A DNA stretch of 33,821 bases from Rufibacter ruber (GCF_001647275.1 NZ_LRMM01000061.1:1-33821), one strand, 5' to 3'; shown: positions 9,055 through 17,081, counted from the stretch's first letter. The notes: generated from the sequence alone by a model not told the origin. Numbers and translations are program-made.

Positions 9055-9573
9055 TCAAAAGATATCCTTCCAATCTGACTTGTCATAGAGCAAAGCTAGA
9101 GAAAACTGGTGCCTTCCAACATGGTCAAAAGGTGATTTGTTGATAGAGATATTGTAGCCGTAGAAAATGCTTACTGAACCCAATAAGCTAAGCCCAAGTT
9201 TAGGGGTTATCACAATATCATCAACTTTAAAATTAGACTGATATTTAACCTCTAGCCCACTAATCCCCATGCCGCTAATTGTTTCAGCTCCAACTTTGAT
9301 ACCGTAAACGCTACCTGTGCTAGAGGGCGCCCATTCCAGTGAAGAGTATAGTGCTGTAGAGCGAGGGATAACCATATCACCGCCTGACCAATGCTTCGCA
9401 ACTCCCACTTCAGTAAAAAACGACTTTTGATATCCAAGTGCCACGCGGGGTTTGACTTTTTTAGTATCCCACCATGTAGAAGTAGAAGCACTTGACGGCA
9501 ATTGCTCCACTGTAGATTGACCAGATGCCTCAACAGTTAAAAACAAGATTAGGCACGTAAGGAGGTATTTCAT
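9055..9573 (-). CDS. Small exported protein, probable outer membrane β-barrel
   Basis: The 172-residue product starts MKYLLTCLILFLTVEASGQS, a clear signal peptide. The mature part alternates short polar and aromatic strands (GYQKSFFTEVGVAKHW, ALYSSLEWAPSS, GVKYGI-like turns, ISIFYGYNISIN, FSLALLYDK), which fits a small outer membrane β-barrel. The ATG at 9573 was chosen over an upstream in-frame start because it overlaps the stop of the BatA-like gene by four bases (ATGA), implying translational coupling, and because the signal peptide begins there. One sampled 60-base line is about 33% GC, well below its neighbours, which suggests recent acquisition or relaxed composition. I do not recognise the family. 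Confidence 0.75.
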   Translation of the reverse strand: MKYLLTCLILFLTVEASGQSTVEQLPSSASTSTWWDTKKVKPRVALGYQKSFFTEVGVAKHWSGGDMVIPRSTALYSSLEWAPSSTGSVYGIKVGAETISGMGISGLEVKYQSNFKVDDIVITPKLGLSLLGSVSIFYGYNISINKSPFDHVGRHQFSLALLYDKSDWKDIF

Positions 9574-11126
9574 ATTGTGGCCTGTTTTGGTTTGCTCCCC
9601 CTCCCCGCCAGCCACCGTTCTACCGCCAGCAGCAACGCCAGCAATCCCAACAGCCACGGTTTTAAATCCAGTACTTCTTCCGTTTTTGACCTGTTTTCTA
9701 AAAAAGAGCCGTTAAACGCCCGTGGCTGTTCCAGCTCCTGGGGAAGAGTGCGGGTGTCATATAACGTTTCCCAAGCAGAGTTCTCAGGGAAGAGCAGACG
9801 CAGGAGCAGTTCGGGGAACTGACCGTTGTCGGGGAGGGCGTTCCAGGTGGAGTGGAAGCGGCTGTAGAAACGGAAATGCGTCTGGAGCGAATCTAGCTGC
9901 TGCGTGAGCATGGGGTGGCCGTACCCATCTTGCCACAGCACCTGGGTCGTGGGGCTTTCTGGGGCTTGGGTACGCTGGTGCAAAGGCACATGTGCTGCGA
10001 GGCTCGGTATCTGGAGCCAACTTTCAAGTTTCTGCACGCGGGCGGAGGCTGGGGCGTCTTGCAGCGTTTTTAGCCTGTTTTTAGAAAAACGGGCCAAAAA
10101 CGGAGCCAGCGGTTCATCACTTAGCCAGAAAACCCAGTCGGGCGCGACGGCGGGCAACGGCTGCGGCTCTCCGGAAACGGCCAGCTCAAATGCGGCACCG
10201 CGGTATTCCAGCGCCGTTTGCAGAGCCGCCCGCAGGTATTTCACATCGGCTTGCCGAGATTTGGCGTAGCGCACCAGCACGCGCAAGGGTTCTTTGGCCA
10301 GCGGTATGGTGTTTCGGGCTCCGCCTTGCAGGGTGAGCGAATCCGCCTCGGCGTGCGCCGAAAACCGGACGCCAGGCAGCGCAGGCAGGGAAATGGTTTG
10401 GCCCGCCGCAGGTTTGGCTACCGTTCTTTCCAGAAACGTGACTTCCTGGGCATCGCTCCGCCCGAACTGCAACCGCAGCTGGCCTTTACTGGTGTAGTAG
10501 GCATCTTGCAGCCAGACGTTGGTTTGCGGCACGGGCACGGGAATCCATTTGAAGGTGGGGTGCAGCTGGGGGTACGTGCCGCGGTGGTGCCGCAGCAAGT
10601 CTGTGGTGAAAATCCAGGCGTGGGCGTGGGAAGGGAGGCTTCTGTTGAGCACCCGCAGCATGGCCCAGGCGTTGGTAGTATCGGCGGCCAGAGAATCAGC
10701 TTGAAAGCTCTGAATAGAGGTTTCCTGAGTCAGCGGCAACGCGGGGAAACCCGACTGCAACTTGTGGATTTGCCAACCTTTTTGCGCCAGCGAATCTACG
10801 GTGGCGGCTACCAGAGGCAACGTTTTGGCCTGGAACAGCGCAGGGTGCAGGTAAACGTGTTTCTCTGGGACAGCGGGCACTTTACGCTTGAACTGCGGTT
10901 GGGCAAGAACCAGCGCCAGCAGCAGGAGCAGGAGACACCGCAGTAGCAGGAGCCAGGGCTGGGTGAGGCGCAGACTGCTGAGTTTTCGGCTTTCTGAGGG
11001 TTGGAGCCACCGGATGCTGCCCACCTGCACGGTCTTGGGCTGCCGCTTGTTCCATAAATGAATGGCAATGGGCACCGCCACACTGGCCATCGCCCATAAC
11101 CAAACCGGATTGAGAAACTGGAACAA
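9570..11126 (-). CDS. BatA-like membrane protein (aerotolerance regulator N-terminal domain)
   Basis: This 518-residue protein opens with the BatA N-terminal signature: residues 1-80 start MFQFLNPVWLWAMASVAVPI, then HLWNKRQPKTVQVGSIRWL, then a leucine-rich membrane helix at about 56-76 followed by QPQFKR. A second helix lies near the C-terminus (PWLLGLLALLLAVERWL). BatA-type proteins are inner membrane partners of MoxR ATPases and DUF58/vWA proteins; in Bacteroides fragilis the Bat genes affect aerotolerance. No vWA MIDAS motif is visible between the helices. Two inserted palindromes are translated as FLARFSKNRLKT (about 343-354) and FNGSFLENRSKTE (about 470-482). The stop overlaps the next gene's ATG by four bases. 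Confidence 0.87.
   Translation of the reverse strand: MFQFLNPVWLWAMASVAVPIAIHLWNKRQPKTVQVGSIRWLQPSESRKLSSLRLTQPWLLLLRCLLLLLLALVLAQPQFKRKVPAVPEKHVYLHPALFQAKTLPLVAATVDSLAQKGWQIHKLQSGFPALPLTQETSIQSFQADSLAADTTNAWAMLRVLNRSLPSHAHAWIFTTDLLRHHRGTYPQLHPTFKWIPVPVPQTNVWLQDAYYTSKGQLRLQFGRSDAQEVTFLERTVAKPAAGQTISLPALPGVRFSAHAEADSLTLQGGARNTIPLAKEPLRVLVRYAKSRQADVKYLRAALQTALEYRGAAFELAVSGEPQPLPAVAPDWVFWLSDEPLAPFLARFSKNRLKTLQDAPASARVQKLESWLQIPSLAAHVPLHQRTQAPESPTTQVLWQDGYGHPMLTQQLDSLQTHFRFYSRFHSTWNALPDNGQFPELLLRLLFPENSAWETLYDTRTLPQELEQPRAFNGSFLENRSKTEEVLDLKPWLLGLLALLLAVERWLAGRGSKPKQATI
9681..9718. repeat. 40-bp palindrome, copy 7, inside the BatA-like gene
   Basis: CGTTTTTGACCTGTTTTCT pairs with the arm ending GAGCCGTTAAACG. 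It is translated as FNGSFLENRSKTE. Confidence 0.75.
10065..10102. repeat. 40-bp palindrome, copy 8, inside the BatA-like gene
   Basis: CGTTTTTAGCCTGTTTTT, a two-base centre, then AAAAACGGGCCAAAAACG. This is the best-preserved intragenic copy and is translated as PFLARFSKNRLKT. Confidence 0.85.
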
Positions 11127-11137
11127 AGCTACTTTTT

Positions 11138-11172
11138 AGACACAAGACGTAAGACAAAAGACACAAGACGGG
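11138..11172. repeat. Heptamer tandem array (AGACACA/AGACGTA type), five units
   Basis: Five consecutive 7-base units each begin AGAC (AGACACA, AGACGTA, AGACAAA, AGACACA, AGACGGG), directly before the BatA-like gene. The 7-base period and the GAC core resemble the arrays that bound the four-helix-bundle gene at 19313-19778. Otherwise region 11127-11266 is empty. Confidence 0.75.
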
Positions 11173-11266
11173 CTTGGTCTGGAAAAGGAAAGGTAAACGG
11201 GATTGGGCAAAATTCCTACTGCTTGGGCGGTACTATTTACCTGAGTTTCTGCGGGGCGAAGGCTTT

Positions 11267-11725
11267 TTACAGTTGTTTTGCCAAGGCGCTTTTGAGGTGA
11301 CGGTCATACAACATCACCGTTCCTGCTGAGGCCACGTTCAGAGACGTTTCGCCGGGCAGCTGCACCAGGTGGTGACACTTGGCGAGGACGGTAGGCGGCA
11401 AACCGTGGTCTTCGGCGCCCAGCAGGTATACGCAGCGCTCCGGGTGCCGGAATTGCTCTACCGGCACGGCTTTTTCGTCCAGTTCCACAGCCACCAGTTG
11501 GCAGCTGTACGGCAGGTGCCGGAAGAAATCCTCGAAGTCAGTGTAGTGGTACAGCGGAATCTCGGTCCAGCTTTTGTTCGTGTCGGTGCTTTGTTTCTTG
11601 TAGCGCTTGCCGATGGTAAAAATAAAGCTCGCCCCCAGAATAGCCGCCGACCGCCACAGGGTGCCCATGTTGGTCTCGTTCTTCGGCATGAAAATGCCTA
11701 TGCCAAAGTAGCCGTCTTTTGTCAT
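11267..11725 (-). CDS. SpoU/TrmH family RNA 2'-O-methyltransferase (minimal SPOUT fold)
   Basis: The product has 152 residues. All three SpoU motifs are present: motif 1 NETNMGTLWRSA (16-27) with the conserved Asn and Arg25, motif 2 LLGAEDHGLP (101-110) and motif 3 LPGETSLNVASAGTVMLYDR (123-142). These build the SAM-binding trefoil knot. There is no extra N-terminal RNA-binding domain, as in the small TrmL-like members. The target is a tRNA or rRNA ribose, but the exact nucleotide cannot be told from the sequence. The gene sits between DUF58 and BatA-like genes, separated from both by repeats, and is unlikely to share their function. The start ATG at 11725 lies close to the first motif. Confidence 0.9.
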   Translation of the reverse strand: MTKDGYFGIGIFMPKNETNMGTLWRSAAILGASFIFTIGKRYKKQSTDTNKSWTEIPLYHYTDFEDFFRHLPYSCQLVAVELDEKAVPVEQFRHPERCVYLLGAEDHGLPPTVLAKCHHLVQLPGETSLNVASAGTVMLYDRHLKSALAKQL

Positions 11726-11759
11726 GTAGTGCTAGTGTATGAGGTAAAGGTACGCTTTT

Positions 11760-11798
11760 CTGGTTTTAGGCTGATTTGGGAAAAGAGCCGCTAAACGG
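11760..11798. repeat. 40-bp palindrome, copy 9
   Basis: CTGGTTTTAGGCTGATTT and GGAAAAGAGCCGCTAAACGG, intergenic, 35 bases upstream of the TrmH-family gene start. It lies in region 11726-12218, which is made almost entirely of repeats. Confidence 0.65.
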
Positions 11799-11810
11799 AA
11801 ACTGCCGGGG

Positions 11811-11860
11811 CTACTGGCACAGACGCTCGCAGGTGCTGCGCACGCTACGAGGTCTTGAGA
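11811..11860 (+). repeat. 45-bp CAGACGCTCGCAGGT repeat, copy 1
   Basis: It contains CTACTGGCACAGACGCTCGC, AGGTGCTGCGCACGCTACGA and GGTCTTGAGA. Copies at 30260 (same strand) and 33661 (opposite strand) share this layout, ending in ACGCTACGAGGTCTT. Confidence 0.8.
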
Positions 11861-11919
11861 GCTAAGCGCAGTGGCAGAGGTTAGCTTTTGTTTGAGGTGG
11901 GAGAATCTGCTTTGCACGC

Positions 11920-12087
11920 ATTCCGTCCCCCTTTGAAGGGGGTAGGGGGATGATGACTCGTGCTGGACCACTTGTGCAGAATTATCCATTCCCGAGAACC
12001 ATCTTTACATTCCTTTTGAATTAAGCCGAAGGTTTTTCTCCCAGCCTTGTCATCTCCCTACCCCCTTCAAAGGGGGACGCTCGGAAT
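11920..12087. repeat. 150-bp element with CCCCCTTTGAAGG ends, copy 2
   Basis: The left arm is ATTCCGTCCCCC, TTTGAAGGGGG, TAGGGGGATGA. The right arm is its complement ending TCGGAAT, with a three-base bulge near the tip. The interior shares ATGACTCGTGCTGGACCACT and TTATCCATTCCCGA with the copy at 8747. Confidence 0.88.
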
Positions 12088-12135
12088 GGGTGTGCATCTT
12101 GCAGCTGGAAGAGGAAAGTTGGAGGTGGGTTTCTT

Positions 12136-12175
12136 CCGTTTTTGGCCTGTTTTCCTGAAATGAGGCCAAAAACAG
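12136..12175. repeat. 40-bp palindrome, copy 10
   Basis: CCGTTTTTGGCCTGTTTTCC, then TGAAATGAGGCCAAAAACAGG. The outer GTTTTTGGCC/GGCCAAAAAC arms are perfect. It lies downstream of DUF58. Confidence 0.85.
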
Positions 12176-12188
12176 GATTCCACTCCGA

Positions 12189-12214
12189 ACTCAGGGCTTA
12201 AGACTCAGAACTCC
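12189..12214. repeat. Degenerate ACTCAGG heptamer array, solo
   Basis: Units ACTCAGG, GCTTAAG, ACTCAGA and ACTCCTT lie in register immediately after the DUF58 stop. They match the heptamers that bound the four-helix-bundle gene, but no such gene is present here. Confidence 0.65.
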
Positions 12215-12218
12215 TTCC

Positions 12219-13103
12219 TTATTGTCTCGCGCGGCTTTGCAGAAACGCTCTTAATGCTTTGTCCAGCGGTTCATGCAGGTGGAAGCGCTCGTAGTGGATT
12301 TGCTTTTTGCGGGTGTCGGTTTCCAGGGTGCGGAGCCAGGTTTGCAGGTTCTGTAAATAAGCTTCACGGTGGGTTTCTGCGTTGACCTGCACCGTTTGCC
12401 CGGTCTCTAAATCCTGAAAGCTGAGTTGGCCTTGGTAAGAAAATTTCAGCTCGTTCTGGCCCATGAGGTGGAACAGGAGCGTGTCTTTCTCTCGGGCCCC
12501 CAGTTTGCGGAGCGTTTCAGAAATCTCCGAAGTCTGCTCGTACATATCAGTGATGAGGACGGTGATCTCTTTTTGTCGTTTTTTCGCAAAAACAGGCGCT
12601 AAACGGTCGGGGGCCGGAAAGGAGCCAGTAGGCTTCACGTGCTCCAGCTGATGGAAGAACCGTTGCAGGTGCTGGCTCGTTTGCTGCGGTGCTAGTTGTA
12701 CCAGTTGGTTTTCCTGGAGCACAAATAATCCCACGGCATCGCCCTGTTGGGTGGCCAGGTAGGCCAGGGCTGCCACCAAAAAGCGGGCGTAGTCCAGTTT
12801 GGTGAGGGTGCCGTCCTGGTGCGCCATGGAGCCGCTGGCATCTACCACAAACCGCACGGTCACGCTGCTGTCCACCTCAGATTCCCTGATGTAGTACCTA
12901 TCTGACCGCGCGAACATCTTCCAGTCCAGCTGCCGCAAATCATCGCCGGGTTGGTAGCTTCGGTACTGCGCGAACTCTATGCCCGCTCCCCGCCTGATGC
13001 TCTGGTTCTGCCCCAGCATGAACCCATCTACCACCGCCTTGGCAATGAGGCGCAGGTCTTTGATAGCGGCGAATGTCTGGGGGTTGAGCAGGCGGTGAGG
13101 CAT
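12219..13103 (-). CDS. DUF58 domain protein with vWA-type metal site
   Basis: This 294-residue protein carries the DUF58 signature at residues 43-73 (EFAQYRSYQPGDDLRQLDW, then KMFARSDRYYIRE). A vWA MIDAS-like motif DASGS is at 88-92, preceded by VRFVV. DUF58 proteins partner with MoxR AAA+ ATPases, and the pair is thought to insert metal or remodel client proteins, often envelope complexes. No membrane helix is seen, so it is probably peripheral on the cytoplasmic face. It follows moxR in the same direction, but a DUF559 gene and a 150-bp repeat element separate the two. A palindrome insertion is translated in frame as RLAPVFAKKRQKE (about 167-179), in the loop before the strand ITVLITDMY. 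Confidence 0.92.
   Translation of the reverse strand: MPHRLLNPQTFAAIKDLRLIAKAVVDGFMLGQNQSIRRGAGIEFAQYRSYQPGDDLRQLDWKMFARSDRYYIRESEVDSSVTVRFVVDASGSMAHQDGTLTKLDYARFLVAALAYLATQQGDAVGLFVLQENQLVQLAPQQTSQHLQRFFHQLEHVKPTGSFPAPDRLAPVFAKKRQKEITVLITDMYEQTSEISETLRKLGAREKDTLLFHLMGQNELKFSYQGQLSFQDLETGQTVQVNAETHREAYLQNLQTWLRTLETDTRKKQIHYERFHLHEPLDKALRAFLQSRARQ
12567..12606. repeat. 40-bp palindrome, copy 11, inside the DUF58 gene
   Basis: TCTCTTTTTGTCGTTTTTTC, then GCAAAAACAGGCGCTAAACGG. Translated on the minus strand as RLAPVFAKKRQKE. Confidence 0.7.
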
Positions 13104-13138
13104 AAGAATCTATTTGTCTTTCAGGTCAGGAGCTTCTT

Positions 13139-13280
13139 CGTCCCCCTTTGAAGGGGGTAGGGGGATGATGACTCGTGCAGAACACGCATTCCCGAAGCGG
13201 ACTTTTGTTTTTCAGCATTGAATAAAGCAGTTCTAACTTCAGCGGCCTTTGTCTCCCCCTACCCCCTTCAAAGGGGGACG
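13139..13280. repeat. 150-bp element with CCCCCTTTGAAGG ends, copy 3
   Basis: CGTCCCCCTTTGAAGGGGG at the left and its complement at the right form long arms around an interior of about 100 bases. ATGATGACTCGTGCAG and GCATTCCCGAAG are shared with the other copies. It fills the 195-base gap between the DUF559 and DUF58 genes. Confidence 0.88.
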
Positions 13281-13298
13281 GAATGCGTGCATTACAAA

Positions 13299-13676
13299 CT
13301 AAGTTGAAATTTTGCCTCTCTTCTCTGCTATCCAGGTTTCTAGAGTTCGTTGCACGTTGGGTAAATCGTGCATGACTTCTGCATCGGTAAACCGAAGGAC
13401 AGTAAAGCCGAGGGCAGTTAGTGCTTTATCTCTTGCTGTGTCTTCGTCTGTTTTGAAGTTATGGGAATAACCATCCACTTCAATAATCAGCTTTAATTCT
13501 TTGCATAGGAAGTCTGCAATGTAATTGCCAATGGGCCGCTGCCGAAGAAAAGAAACGGCCATCTTTCCTTTACTCAATAACTCGCACCACAACCTGATTT
13601 CGGCTTTGGTAGAATATGCCCGATGAACTTTGGCGAGCGGCTTCAGGTGCTTGTTGTAGTGGTGGTTGTCAGGCAT
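13299..13676 (-). CDS. DUF559 endonuclease-like protein (Vsr/PD-(D/E)xK fold)
   Basis: The 125-residue product matches the DUF559 pattern: STKAEIRLWCELL (22-34, Glu26), then FLRQRPIGNYIADF (43-56, Asp55), then LKLIIEVDGYSH (61-72, Glu66 and Asp68), then ALGFTVLRFTDAEVM. These residues form the putative PD-(D/E)xK nuclease core seen in very-short-patch repair enzymes. The biological substrate of such free-standing proteins is not known. It lies 47 bases after moxR and is followed by a 150-bp repeat element. A sampled 60-base line is about 37% GC against 50-60% in MoxR, so it looks like an insertion into the MoxR-DUF58 unit. Confidence 0.87.
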   Translation of the reverse strand: MPDNHHYNKHLKPLAKVHRAYSTKAEIRLWCELLSKGKMAVSFLRQRPIGNYIADFLCKELKLIIEVDGYSHNFKTDEDTARDKALTALGFTVLRFTDAEVMHDLPNVQRTLETWIAEKRGKIST

Positions 13677-13723
13677 ATAAACAAATTTTCCCCTTCTTTA
13701 TACGCTCCAACTGTTATTTAAAT

Positions 13724-14719
13724 CTACCGCAGCACTTCCCTCGGCAGCTCCACTCCTTTCAGCAGTTCCTCCACCACTTTGTCGGTGGTGATATGATCGG
13801 CCTCGGCGGTGAAGTTTACGAGTACCCGGTGCCGAAGCACGGGAAAGGCCATGGTCTGCAAATCAGGTAACGTCACGGCAAAGCGGCCTTGCAGCAGGGC
13901 ACGCGCTTTGGCGGTGAGAATAAGCGCTTGCCCGGCGCGCGGACCAGCGCCCCAACGCACAAATTCCTGCACAAAGGGCACGGGGCTTTCGGCGGGGCGG
14001 GTTGCCCGAACTATCCGGGCGGAGTAGGCTACTAATTCGTCTGAAATGCTTACTTCGCGCACCAGGCTTTGCAGGGCCAGAATCTCTTCGCCAGACAAAA
14101 TGGGTTGCACGGCTTCGCGCTTGCCGCCGGTGGTGTTTTTCAGGACGGAGATTTCCTCCAGCTCTGTGGGGTATTTGATTTTGATGTAGAGCAGGAAACG
14201 GTCTAGCTGCGCCTCGGGCAAGGGATAGGTGCCGCTTTGCTCAATGGGGTTCTGCGTGGCGAGCAGGAAGAACGGGCGCGGCAGCGGGTAGGTCTTCCCC
14301 GCGTAGGTCACCTCAAACTCCTGCATGGCCTCCAGCAGCGCCGCCTGGGTTTTAGGTGGGGTGCGGTTGATTTCGTCGGCGAGCACAATGCTAGCGAAAA
14401 TGGGGCCTTCGTTGAACTGAAAGAACCGCTTGCCCGTGGTGTGGTCTTCTTCCAAAACCTCGGTGCCCAGAATGTCGGTGGGCATGAGGTCCGGGGTGAA
14501 CTGAATGCGGCGGAACGGCAAATCCACGGCACTGGCCAGGGTGCGCACCAACAGCGTTTTTGCCAGACCGGGTACGCCTTCCAGCAAGCCGTGTCCGCCT
14601 GCCAGCAGCGTAATGAGCACTTCGTCCAGCACTTCCTGCTGACCGATAATGATTTTACTTATTTCCTGCCGTAGGGCGGGGAGTTTGTTTAAAAGCTGAG
14701 TTACGTCTTGCTCTGTCAT
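13724..14719 (-). CDS. MoxR family AAA+ ATPase
   Basis: This 331-residue AAA+ protein has the usual MoxR length. Walker A is EGVPGLAKT (47-55), Walker B is SIVLADEINR (110-119), and the sensor 1 region is LLATQNPIEQSGTYPLPEAQ (152-171) with the downstream arginine in QLDRF. The C-terminal lid holds SDELVAYSARIVRATR and the helix ending FAVTLPDLQTMAFPVLRHRV. MoxR ATPases act as chaperone-like remodelers for vWA/DUF58 partners, which fits the DUF58 and BatA-like genes downstream. The start ATG is 17 bases after the S41 peptidase stop, so the two are probably cotranscribed. Confidence 0.95.
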   Translation of the reverse strand: MTEQDVTQLLNKLPALRQEISKIIIGQQEVLDEVLITLLAGGHGLLEGVPGLAKTLLVRTLASAVDLPFRRIQFTPDLMPTDILGTEVLEEDHTTGKRFFQFNEGPIFASIVLADEINRTPPKTQAALLEAMQEFEVTYAGKTYPLPRPFFLLATQNPIEQSGTYPLPEAQLDRFLLYIKIKYPTELEEISVLKNTTGGKREAVQPILSGEEILALQSLVREVSISDELVAYSARIVRATRPAESPVPFVQEFVRWGAGPRAGQALILTAKARALLQGRFAVTLPDLQTMAFPVLRHRVLVNFTAEADHITTDKVVEELLKGVELPREVLR

Positions 14720-14736
14720 TTCGATTCCTGAAATTG

Positions 14737-17049
14737 CTAAAGAGTACCCGCTATTTCCAGTGCTTTCTCCAGAAACTCATCGCGGTTCTCGCGTACGCCT
14801 TTTATGGTTTTCTCTACCAATACATTGGGTATGATGCCTACTCCGTGATGCTGGGAGCCATCATGCTTCACCACCTTCATGCCAGTCCAGGAGATGGAGT
14901 AGCCACCGGGCAATGTGAAAGGATTAATATTTCCGTTTGTACCGGCAGTAGGCTGACCTACAATGGTGGCCAATTTATAGTGTTCAATAAAACTCATGTA
15001 GCTCTCGGCGTAGCTAATGGCACTGCCATCGGTAAGGAATATAACTTTAGCAGTTAGTTTGGGGGCTTTAGGTTTGACGAGCCAGCTGTGCTTTTGATAG
15101 CCAATTATTTTTTCTTGGTCTGGGAATATGTATTGAGGCACCTGCATCCATTGTTTAGAAGTGTCTGGTGTAGTTAGAAGATAACGTAGGAAATCACTGT
15201 TGCTTTTAGGATAACCTCTCAAATCGCAGATGATGACCTTGCTTTGTTGCAACTGCGGTAGCGCTTTGTCTATAGCCGCCATTGGGCTTTGGTCAAGGTT
15301 TACATATAGAATGCCAGGGGCTAATATTTTAATAGAATCTGGGTTGTTTGTAGCCTTGTACCCCTCAGCAATAGTAAGCGACCTTTTTATGGTAACCTGC
15401 GGGGTTGTATTATCAGCCTTTAAAAGGCTAAGATGAATCGCTGAGCCTTTTTCACCGTAAAGCGACTGTGTTCTACTTCTGTAGTCCAACCATCCTTTTG
15501 TGGCTGCTGAAATGCGTGGATATATCTGACTAAAATATGCTTCTGGCGTTATGCCATTTACGTGCGTGACAATGTCTCCTTTATTTACCGCCAGGGTAGA
15601 GTCCATCGCATGGGTAATTACTAGTTTGCCTTCAATCCATTCCCAAGCAAATGGTGGCTGATACACATCTTTATTAAATGAACTGTTTACGAAAATGTGG
15701 CCATCTTTAAGCTTTGCCGTGAACTTCTGCAGATTCATTTGGAAGTCAGTAGGAGTTTGGTCTGTATATGCTCTGGCTAGTGCTTCTCTGAGGTCTTGGA
15801 GCCAGTTTGTTTTGGCTATTTCAAAGTATGGGTAAAAGTGCTGAAAGATGTTCCAGGTAATAATAAGGTTCCCAAGCCTGGTATGTAAATTACTTCCTGC
15901 AATATCAGTGGATGGAATTGCATCTATCCTCTGCCGAAGCAGAGAAAAGGCAGCCTGGTCGGTGGCTGGATAAGTTTGGGTAGTAGTGCCATACAGCGCC
16001 AACGGCACCATAACCTTAACGCCACCGCCTATACTTCTTACGGTGTACTCGCCAACCTGTGGGTGAGATATAAATAAGAAATGGGGTTTCACGGGCTTCT
16101 CGCCAGGGTTGCTCTTAATGGATACCCAGGCCTCTTGCTGTTTCGGTTCTTGCAGAACAGTGTAAGAATACCCCGTCCGCTCTGGAGCGAAGGAACTGGT
16201 CAAGCCTGTCGTAACGCTTTTGGGTAGTTTGTTTTTTTTCTCCCCAGAAAAATCATTGTGATATATCTCCTGATTTGTTTCACCAGATACCACTGCTATG
16301 CTCACGTCATCCACCCAAAGGTCACCCTCCCCTTTCAGCAGCACGCCAAATGTAAAGGTAAGTGCATCTTCTGGAACGGTGCCTTTCATTTCATAAAATG
16401 CCCAATCCTTTGATGAGAAAACAACTTTTTCCTGGTCTCTTAGCCATGTGACAGATTTATCAGCTTTTTCTGTTCTGGCAAATAACTGACCAGTACTCAT
16501 GCCTTCATGTACTCTAGCCCTAACTTTCATTATCACCTTTTTACCTTGTAAAGAAGTGGCGTTTAGAGTATGGGTAATTTGGCCATAGGCCGAAGTAGCG
16601 GATTTATAAATGACAGGTCTATTAGTCCGGAGGCTTTTGTAAGGGCTTCTTTTATCACCAAATCCTAATCCATTATGCTGCCAGGCTATCGTTTTATACT
16701 TCTTTAAATCCGGAGGAGTGATTTCATGTTTGTTGAAAGCAATTTCCTCTTCATCAAGGTAAACCCTGACAGTAGGAGCAATGGGTTGAAAAAGGGCTAT
16801 TAAGATATTCTGTAATTCTTGTGGTGTCTTGCAGCCTTCTACTTGCTGGCTTCCATAAATGGCAAATCTATCCCAATCAATGGTTGCCGCTTCATCACTG
16901 GGGTGAAAGTATCTCACATAGCCATAGAGCTTGGCGAAGGCCTGGAGATTTTCAATCTTTCTATCTGCTTGGGCAAAAACACTGTTTATACCCAGAACAG
17001 ACAAAAATAATATCAGAATTAAATTCCTTTTAAGGGCAAGAGAGGTCAT
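14737..17049 (-). CDS. Exported S41 family (C-terminal processing) peptidase
   Basis: The product is 770 residues with a signal peptide at 1-26 (LILILFLSVLGINSVFA). Residues 30-100 and 130-255 form an N-terminal helical part and a β-sandwich-like module (ARVHEGMSTGQLFARTEK, then LWVDDVSIAVVSG). Residues about 390-760 hold the S41 core: NIFQHFYPYF, LKDGHIFV (447-454), a PDZ-like part, LYVNLDQSP, VIICDLRGYPKSNSDF and the nucleophile region FLTDGSAISYAES with Ser679 as likely catalytic serine. The product should act in the periplasm or outer membrane. It sits between DUF4159 and MoxR genes, 32 bases after the former. Sampled lines are about 42% GC versus 52-62% in MoxR, suggesting later insertion. 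Confidence 0.9.
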   Translation of the reverse strand: MTSLALKRNLILILFLSVLGINSVFAQADRKIENLQAFAKLYGYVRYFHPSDEAATIDWDRFAIYGSQQVEGCKTPQELQNILIALFQPIAPTVRVYLDEEEIAFNKHEITPPDLKKYKTIAWQHNGLGFGDKRSPYKSLRTNRPVIYKSATSAYGQITHTLNATSLQGKKVIMKVRARVHEGMSTGQLFARTEKADKSVTWLRDQEKVVFSSKDWAFYEMKGTVPEDALTFTFGVLLKGEGDLWVDDVSIAVVSGETNQEIYHNDFSGEKKNKLPKSVTTGLTSSFAPERTGYSYTVLQEPKQQEAWVSIKSNPGEKPVKPHFLFISHPQVGEYTVRSIGGGVKVMVPLALYGTTTQTYPATDQAAFSLLRQRIDAIPSTDIAGSNLHTRLGNLIITWNIFQHFYPYFEIAKTNWLQDLREALARAYTDQTPTDFQMNLQKFTAKLKDGHIFVNSSFNKDVYQPPFAWEWIEGKLVITHAMDSTLAVNKGDIVTHVNGITPEAYFSQIYPRISAATKGWLDYRSRTQSLYGEKGSAIHLSLLKADNTTPQVTIKRSLTIAEGYKATNNPDSIKILAPGILYVNLDQSPMAAIDKALPQLQQSKVIICDLRGYPKSNSDFLRYLLTTPDTSKQWMQVPQYIFPDQEKIIGYQKHSWLVKPKAPKLTAKVIFLTDGSAISYAESYMSFIEHYKLATIVGQPTAGTNGNINPFTLPGGYSISWTGMKVVKHDGSQHHGVGIIPNVLVEKTIKGVRENRDEFLEKALEIAGTL

Positions 17050-17081
17050 AATAGGATAGAATATTAGTGATGTTTTATATT

